Assembly: GCA_036346225.1 (NCBI GenBank)
Contig: JARFIW010000900.1
Span: forward strand, 3,339,338 to 3,403,337
DNA length: 64,000 nt
Source: Platerodrilus igneus
Lineage: Eukaryota; Arthropoda; Insecta; Coleoptera; Lycidae
Direction of reading: 5' to 3'
Made by a program: the position numbers and the translations under genes. Below are positions 56,639-64,000 of the stretch, piece after piece (position 1 is the first letter of the stretch; every line of letters begins with the position of its first letter). The notes beneath the pieces are model-generated. The model ran no database searches, was not told the origin of the DNA, and saw only the letters and a list, made by a program, of their open reading frames with translations.

Positions 56639-56642
56639 AAGT

Positions 56643-57519
56643 AGTAATTATATATTATTTTTTGTCAATCATCGTCAAACGACAATTTTTAGTGCTGTTG
56701 AATTACTTTATCAAGAAATATGTAATGGCTTAATTAGGGTAGATTCCCAAAAATCGCCGTACCAATAAACCGGTGGAGTTGGGTGTCAGGAGGGATTGCT
56801 AAAAGAAACTGAATATTACTCTAAGTAGCAGAACGACGGCTAATAGTGAGATGTGCTCAGATATATAGCTTAAGTTGTTTTGCGGGGAATAGGAGTGTTT
56901 CGCAGTGACTGCAGTGGTAAACCCGCGAGAAAACAAATATAGAGAGTGGATGCCAGAAACGGTTGTAAAAACATATTAGTGTGCGTCTCACTGTAAAGCA
57001 AGAATATCGGATCTGAAACTGCTGCATAAATAAATAACAAAAATCAGGTACAGAGTGAGAATGTTTTGGAACGATTTACCCTAGCTATAAAACAAGTGAA
57101 TAAAGTATAGGAGGTATTAGAAAAAATAAAACAGCGTACACAGACATATTGACTCGGTTAGACTGACACTATAAGTTAACCATATAATATCATATTTATA
57201 ATCCAAGTTTAAGATATTCAATATATTCTTTAATTAAGATATGTGAATGAACGAATCAATGAACATTTTACCTCCCATCTATCAAATCCCACGTATAATT
57301 TTTCTTAAGCCCGATGTATTTAGCAACAGACAAAAATTTCTGTACTTCACAACCTTAAATAATACCTTACTACTTTTTAACGTTGGAAATGCATTAAATC
57401 GGTTACAAAGAAAGTGTCTTTAAATTAAACGAAAGTCTACAGAAATATAATCTGCACAAATTCATTAGAACAAAGCGAGGGATGATCCGCTACTTGAAAA
57501 CTGTACACTGAAATCCTTT
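56643..57519. other. No gene recognised
   Basis: A+T-rich sequence with no notable ORF or repeat. Confidence 0.6.
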
Positions 57520-57672
57520 TCAGTGCATGACATCCTCGAACATCCTCCGAAATCCTTTGACATCTTTAGACAGCCGTCGAAATCCCTTGATATCTTCGAG
57601 ACATCCGCGTACACTCCTGATATCCTCTGACATTCATTGACATCCTCAGACATCCTCAGACATCCTATAACG
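57520..57672. repeat. Degenerate 'gacatcctc' minisatellite
   Basis: About a dozen degenerate units of 9-13 bp built on gacatcctc, the last three nearly identical ('cctcagacat'). A related short run lies at 59645-59692 ('catcttcaaacatcc'). The 72-codon minus-strand ORF across it is an artefact of the repeat. Confidence 0.75.
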
Positions 57673-57679
57673 TGAATTT

Positions 57680-60639
57680 GCAACCTATTAGTTTAGGCAG
57701 TCTTTTACGATATGTTAATATTTGACATAAATATTTCATTTAAAAAAAAAAAAAGTATCAACATGTTTAAAATTTATACATCTAATACTACTTCTAGGTA
57801 TCACTTCAAATTTCAAGTTTTAAAAATAACTCAGTGTACTTACCCCTCGGCCAGGTTCAGCGGTACAAGCGGCAATGATCCCTTGTCCAAAGATGAGAGC
57901 AAGTGATTCGTCTTGATTCAGAAAAGGGTTCCTTGGCTTGAATTTATAACTTGAGAAATAAAACACAATTTGAAGTGATCCGTGTTGTATATTATCAAGG
58001 TTAATTTTCCAGTATTACTCCATTGGTATAATATTCTTAAATTATTTGACACATAAAACAAATGGGTGCCAAATGCATGCATGTAGTTTAACACATGTGG
58101 CTAAAATTGTACAAATAAGTATAGAACAACAGATGATATACAACAGATTAAAACACAAATAAGTTTTTCTAAATATACTCTTATACTGAACCTTAAAAAG
58201 TTATTATCAACATATTTGTTGAATTTCTTTTACATATATTTACAGATGTAGCCTGGTCGACAAGCAGCACCTGAGACTTCTTTGGGTGTTAGAAAAGGTG
58301 GACAAACAGGAAATGGTATTCTCAGTACTCTCCAAAACTAGTCTATAAAACGACATGAACCAAGAACTGTGAATTTGTAGCACGTTGTGAAGAGTTAGAC
58401 GAGTCCCCTATCGTTTGAACCAATCCATAATTTCGCAAAACCAAACGGTAAACAAAACTCTTTAATGTAAAAGACAAAATGGGCAAAGATCAACCCAACC
58501 AAATTAAAGGTAAACTAACAAAAAGGGTACCTACGAAAAGGTAATTAATTTTGCAGGTTACAAAAACGTGATATACTTACATATCTTGCAGATGTAAAAT
58601 AGACGCGATTAATAATTACTTCCAGCACATGCTGATTATCCGAAAACTCAAATCGGAACTTAGGGCTTTGCCAAAACACAATCCCAACGACTAAATAATT
58701 GTTGGTTAAGTTCAACACAATTAGTTGAAGACACTTAGACACTTCTGGCAATTTGCCTATTATTAATAAACGTCTAAACTGTTCAAAAAATTTGGTAAAA
58801 GAGAGCAAACACTGTTTCTTCATTTTTAACGATAACTTTAATCAGAATAAAAACGTATCACCTGATAAATAACTAGTCCATAGGCGGATCCCTTTTAAAA
58901 TAATATTTAAAACTAGAGTGGGAATTATTGTCCTTTGAATGAACTCCTAAAATTATTGCAGGCAAATACCCTTGATAAATAGTAATTCTATACTACGAAA
59001 AGTGATGCAATAAATTCTGAGAGACTAAATAAATGTCGTTAACTGTATGAATATAAACATGACCTTCTAAACAGTACGTCATTGCTGAGAAACTTCAGAT
59101 GATCAGACACGGCACAAATGCGCGAGTCCAGTCACCTGTGGAATTCTGACAGAAACGTTCAATGGATCATAAACATACTCTAGCCTATTTACTCATATAG
59201 ATTTCACAAGATAATTGAAAATAATAAGAATGATTGCATAAGCCTTTCACAAAAATATATTTAAACACAAAGTGTATTTAAGCGATGATATGAAGCTTGT
59301 TAAGAATAAATCACACCACTTAAACTGAATGACTAGAATGAATGTTAATTTGTAGTGAGATAATTCTATAACCAATGTTGACATTAATATTCCTTGCTTA
59401 AAGAATAATGAAATGTAAATATTCCCCAAGGTTTCAGAACTATATACAAAACCAATCTTGATAATTAATAGCATTAGTAATTAGGATAAACTTTATACGA
59501 ATATGTTCGTTACTCGAATAATTGATTCCTATTAGATGTTATAATCTACCCCTGAAAATATAGATCACCCAACTATCATACATGCAAGTGAAAATATATT
59601 CAATAACGTAGTAACAGCATAACACCCCAATGTAGCTGTTACAATCCTCGGACATTTTCAAACATCCACAGACATCTTCAAACATCCTGGGAAGAAAGCT
59701 CATGTAAATATATAAAAAGCAATTTAACCCAATAGCGCTCAATATACCGTTTGCTGATAAAAATTTATTTTACAAAAAAACTATAGAAAAAGTTGGTTTT
59801 AAATGGTACACATGAAATAAAGCAGATAATATAAAAATCACATAAACTAGGAGAAGATAACACGTAGGAGTTGTATAATATAAAAACAATAATTAAAATT
59901 AACTCATAAATACTTATACCTAGAGCGACATATATTTTTGGTTAATATTCTTATAATCTAATTCAGTTAATTCCAAATCAGAGGTTAATTTTACCGGACC
60001 ATAGAAAATATACTGCTTGGAAACTCGGCTATGTCATGTTTCTTTGAACAATAAAACACCGTACTACTATTTTTTATTCGTTTTAAAAATTTCATCTAAT
60101 AATTTTCTTTACGCAACGTTTCGATTATGAGTCCAAAGTACCACTGTTTTTCATAAAATACTGCATAATACTTATCGAATTCGGGATTAGTATGATCTGG
60201 TAAGATTTGTCGAAATTGTTAAGATGCATGGTTAAATGTCTGTGGAAATTTCCATACACCCACTTAATTTTTAAACCTTGCCTTCTGGTTGATTTTAAAA
60301 TTTGAGATTTTGTTTTATCTAAAAACTATAAATCTTGATAGCGTGACTTTGTGTTAAAGTTGAGAGGTGCGAATTGATCGCTTTTCGCGTATCTCCTCCG
60401 AGGGGGGGTTTGGTTCGGATGAGGGAGGGCGTGGGTTCGGTTGGGGATCTTTGCGTGCGTTGCGTAGGCCGGTTTTTATCCCGAAAAACCGATTATTAAG
60501 GGAGAAATAAGGGTTTTTCGGGAAAAGATTAATCTGCAGCGACGTAATCACCTTACGTTTTAAAAAAGCTTGGATCCTCGAGAAATACCCGATCTCAAAA
60601 GCCGAATGAGCCGTGCAACTATGTTAGCAATAGATCCAT
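57680..60639. other. No gene recognised; small repeat at 59645-59692
   Basis: A+T-rich sequence. A G-rich patch at 60390-60540 ('gagggggggtttgg') interrupts it, with no supported gene. Confidence 0.5.
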
Positions 60640-62046
60640 TTACGTTGGTTCGAGAGAGAGAGCAAGCAACGAGTTGGTTTCCAAAATCGTATTAGACCGC
60701 TAAAATTATCTAGATTATGCTAAACGACGCTATCCGTGTCCTAAAACCTGAATCATTAACAATTTGCAAGCTAGCACTGCATTTTTTTCTTAAAACACTT
60801 ATTAAAAATTGTATAATTTACTCGACAAACGTCAAATTCAGGTTACGAAGATTGTCGGGAACAAACGGATAGGTTCCTTCACGATCTGTCATTTTACATT
60901 AATACACGCATTTCTCGAATTTACACATACAACTCATCAGATGAGTCTGCATAGTACCCCAAAATGATTATTATTATACAAACCTACTTCTTTTAATGTA
61001 CAATGACTATTTTCGTCACAAATATTCAATTTTTAACTTTGTCGTGGCTATCCGATGATACCCGAGCATTTACAATACACCGTGGTTTGGTCAGAAATCG
61101 GTGTATTTCGTGTATGGCTCGCTAAAATTGAGAGTAATCGAAGGTAATTGAAAGTAAATGAAAGTATACTACTAACCAATTTCCAAAAAAATAACACCTA
61201 CATAGCGCGATTCTAAGATGTCTGTCTACCATTTGTAGGTCTGATGGTTCTATTCCCAGTGCGATTTATTTTTTTTTTATTTTTTCGTCACCTTTATGAA
61301 CAAAACCAGCATTTATTTAATTCAACAATATGCATAAAAAGTACCACAACATTTTTCCACACGCTGTACTCCGCTCTATCATATAAAGATTGTAAGCCAG
61401 GTTAACTAAAATACGATTACACACGTTTATCTATTCTTGGAATTGTCCAGTTGTTAAAACAAACGCGTTCCCTTATGATTTAAGAAACGCTTTGGTGTGA
61501 GAGAGAAGCAACATCGGCTTGGTTTCGCAAATTCGTATTTAAGCCTCTACATAATTTACAATACATACCAATAAACACTATCCGTATCCTAAAACCTACA
61601 TTGTTAACAATTGGCGAGCTGGTGCTAAGACATTTTTTTAAAACAATTATTGCAATTTCAATAATTAATACGAAATACATCATCAAGTGGCCGGCAGCGC
61701 CGTATACGCACGCGTTTAGCTTTAAATTCTATTAGGAACAATTTCGTTCAAATTTGCTCAATTAAAAATTACAATTGCCCTAATATGCTTTATTACAACC
61801 GATCATTAATTATTATTATACAAGAAATTAGCTTTTTAATACGCATGGACTATTTCATTCAGTAATAATTTATTATTGTACCTGCCATTTTTTGCGGCGA
61901 TAACCGCTCAATTACAATACAGTTTGGTTAGGGTCGCAGGCCGTCGCCTCGATAGCGTCATGGTTAAATCTGATGTTAACATTTGTAAATTTTATTGTTT
62001 GATAGTTCGATACCCAGTTACATCTACCTTTTTTTTTTATTATTGT
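60640..62046 (+). repeat. Diverged direct duplication with tRNA-like ends
   Basis: 60640-61290 and 61490-62046 are homologous by eye. They share 'gagagagagcaagcaac'-like, 'ctatccgt' followed by 'tcctaaaacct', 'gattattattata' and 'caccgtggtttgg'/'cagtttggttagg' phrases in the same order. Each half ends in a segment resembling a tRNA (61197-61262 and 61941-62020), with B-box-like 'tggttctattccc' and 'tagttcgataccc', followed by a long T run. Either an old tandem duplication of a tRNA-related repeat or two insertions of one family. Confidence 0.55.
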
Positions 62047-62364
62047 TGATTTTTTAAACGATACATAATGTAGCGTTCTTATTAATTTCTAATAACGCGC
62101 TCTTTTTCATTTTGCGTCTTCTGTTATACACAAAGCAGCCAAGAAGGACTGCTTTTAACGTCTGGACTGTTTTCAATCGTTAAGTTGTACCTTTTGTTTA
62201 GTTCAATGTACATATTCCAAGTTTATGATTGCTTCGGGAGCTTCTGCTACACCTACAACTGCGTTATATTATAGTATGCCGGGCGGCGGTCTTTTGCTAT
62301 CCTTGACACATTGTCTGACAAATTTCGCTTGCGTTTTGTTGCCGTGGCCTTGGCAGAGCTACGT

Positions 62365-62450
62365 GCGTTCTAAAACAATCTTTAGGATGTCGCTCGCAAT
62401 CGGTCCTACATTTTGCTCATTACTTCACCGGCGCCTTTCAGTGCTACCTA
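62365..62450 (+). repeat. Flank repeat, copy 1
   Basis: Shares 'tctttaggatgtcgctcgcaat' class text and the surrounding 80 bp with 63655-63745. The two copies bracket the 20-bp minisatellite, on the same strand and 1.29 kb apart. Confidence 0.75.
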
Positions 62451-62617
62451 TCATTAACGTCGGTTCGGCTAATGACATTACATTTTCTAAAATCCCCAAC
62501 GTCTGATTGCTGCAAAGGTTTCTTTCCTTTTTTTCTTTATATCACTCCTTAGTTCTGGAGGGCTCTGCTTAGTACTCCCGCTGGTTACAATAATTTCGCC
62601 GTATACTTTATAGGGGA

Positions 62618-63475
62618 AATCTCTACGTTACAAGGTCATTCTCTGCGTTATAAGGAAATTCTCTACGTTGCAAGGCAATTCTTTGCGTTCTGAGTGATAA
62701 CTATAGGTTTGAAGGAGGAACTCTAGGTTTGGAGGGAGTTCCTTAGGTTACAGGAGTTCTATAGGTTTGAAGTGAATTCTATAGGTTTGAAGGAAATTCT
62801 ATAGGCTGGAAGGGAATTCTATAGGTTTGGAGGGAATTCTATAGGTTTGGAGGGAATTCTATAGGTTTGAGAGGAATTTTCGAGCTTAAGAGGGAATTCT
62901 ATAGGTTTGGAGGGAATTCTATAGGTTTGGAGGGAATTCTCTAGGTTTTGCAGGAAATTCTCAAGGTTTAAAGGGAATTCTCGAGGTTTGCTGGAAATTT
63001 TCTAAGTTTACATGAAATTCTCTAGGATTGCGGGAAATTCTCTAGGTTTGCGGGAATTTCTCTGGGTTTACGGGAATTTCTCTAGGTTTGCGGGCAATTC
63101 TCTAGGTTTGCGGGAAATTTTCTGTGTTTGCGGGGAATTCTCTGGGTTAGGAGGGAATTCTCTGGGTTTGAAGGGGATTCTTTAGGTTTGGGGGGGATTC
63201 TCTAGGATTGGAGGGAATTCTCTGGGTTTGAAAGAAATTCCCTAAGTTTTTTAGGAAATTTCTAGGTTTTTAGAAAATTCCTAGGCTTTTAGGGAAACCC
63301 TAGGTTTTTAGGGAAACCCTAGGTTTTTAGGGAAGCCCTAGTTTTTTAGGGAATTTCTAGGCTTTTAGGAAATTCCTTGGTTTTTAGAAAATTCCTAGGG
63401 TTTTTAGGAAATTCCTAAATTTTTTGGATAATTTCTAAGTTTCTTTTCTTTTCTTCTCAGTTATCTAAGTCTTCT
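62618..63475. repeat. 20-bp minisatellite (ggaattctataggtttggag)-like
   Basis: About 40 imperfect units of 19-21 bp. The unit drifts along the array: 'gaattctataggttt' in 62760-62940, 'aattctctaggtttgcggg' in 63000-63130, and 'gggaaaccctaggttttta' in 63280-63340. The gradual drift suggests local unequal exchange. EcoRI-type gaattc words recur because of the unit. Confidence 0.9.
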
Positions 63476-63640
63476 AAGTTTTCTAGGTTTTCTAGGTTTT
63501 CTAGGCATTTATGGCAATTTTCTAGGCATTTATGGCAATTTTCTTGGCATTTATGGCTATTTTCTAGGCATTTATGGCAACTATCTAGACATTTATGGCA
63601 ATTTTCTAGACCTTAATGGCAGTTTCATAGAACTTTACGC
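63476..63640. repeat. 21-bp minisatellite (ggcaattttctaggcatttat)-like
   Basis: About seven units containing 'ttttctaggcatttatgg', continuing directly from the previous array and sharing its 'ttctagg' core, so the two may have a common origin. Confidence 0.85.
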
Positions 63641-63654
63641 CAATTTTCTAGACC

Positions 63655-63745
63655 TTTGTGGTGCGTTCTGAAACATTCTTTAGGATGTCGCTCGCAATTG
63701 GTCCAACAATTTGCAAACTTCTTCGCGGGTGGCTTGCACCTTGGT
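63655..63745 (+). repeat. Flank repeat, copy 2
   Basis: Homologous to 62365-62450. It separates the second and third minisatellites. Confidence 0.75.
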
Positions 63746-63866
63746 CTTTTTTATATTTGTATTTATTATTCTGGGCATTCCATTCCATTCCATTCCCATT
63801 GCTAAGAAACATTGATGTCAAGGTTAAAGGCAATTCTCTAAATTTGAAGGGAATTCTCTAGGTTTG

Positions 63867-64000
63867 TCCGGTATAAGTATTGTCCTGTATAAGTATTGTC
63901 CCGTATAAGTATTGTCCCGTATAAGTATTGTCCTGTATAAGTATTGTCCTGTATAAGTATTGTCCCGTATAAGTGTTGTCCTGTATAAGTATTGTCCTGT
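63867..64000. repeat. 16-bp minisatellite (gtcctgtataagtatt)n, runs off the window
   Basis: About eight near-identical 16-bp units differing mainly at gtcctg/gtcccg. Homogeneity is much higher than in the preceding arrays, indicating recent expansion. It continues beyond the window edge. Confidence 0.95.

Noticed and set aside
57465..57683. 72-codon Cys/Ser-rich minus-strand ORF
   Set aside because: It is generated by the degenerate gacatcctc repeat.

Overview
This is eukaryotic, A+T-rich DNA, almost certainly from an insect. The evidence is the repeat content: RTE-clade LINEs, ZMYM/TTF-type hAT transposases, mariner-superfamily transposases with a DD41D spacing, an env-bearing Gypsy (errantivirus-like) element and Polinton/Maverick-like genes. 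Many regions carry simple arrays and introns-free decayed ORFs. I see no clear host gene; the window reads as a deep pile-up of nested, mostly dead mobile elements. The order of the insect cannot be fixed from the sequence.

Layout. 0-5 kb: two broken RTE LINE copies arranged head to head around a 9-bp tandem array. 7.4-12.4 kb: a broken hAT element, preceded by two tRNA-derived SINE copies and split by an insertion of LINE 3' ends plus a SINE; the insertion has a 13-bp target duplication. 12.5-15.8 kb: a GC-ended element with an 8-bp hAT-type target duplication that hosts a SINE and a solo LTR. 17.3-17.7 kb: a 158-bp tandem repeat. 17.9-25.0 kb: a decayed Polinton/adintovirus-like element. 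On the minus strand it has a C2H2 zinc-finger/protein-primed DNA polymerase B gene, broken by frameshifts and a 428-bp insertion. On the plus strand it has small ORFs, a phospholipase-A2-like fragment, a capsid-like fragment and a packaging-ATPase-like tail, the last two joined by a 7-bp array. 25.0-33.9 kb: the 3' half of an errantivirus-like Gypsy element (integrase, env, 3' terminal region). It is interrupted between integrase and env by satellite, a palindromic-repeat hAT-type MITE and an unrecognised coding island, and in its terminal region by a DD41D mariner.

34-46 kb is sparse: a candidate TATA promoter, a repeated GC-rich segment and a very decayed mariner. 46.9-50.6 kb is a composite with inverted ends, a broken DD41D transposase and a 26-bp minisatellite. 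51.1 kb holds the start of a 3' LTR with its polypurine tract; 52.3 kb a full SINE; 54.2 kb a MITE; 55.3-56.6 kb a second solo LTR of the same family. 60.6-62.0 kb is a diverged duplication ending in tRNA-like segments, and 62.6-64.0 kb is a run of three minisatellites.

The target-site duplications I could read (13-bp for LINE/SINE, 8-bp for hAT-type elements, 4-bp for LTRs, TA for mariner) give an internally consistent nesting order. They are the strongest evidence here. The most unusual content is the zinc-finger/polymerase B and capsid-like gene set at 17.9-25.0 kb.
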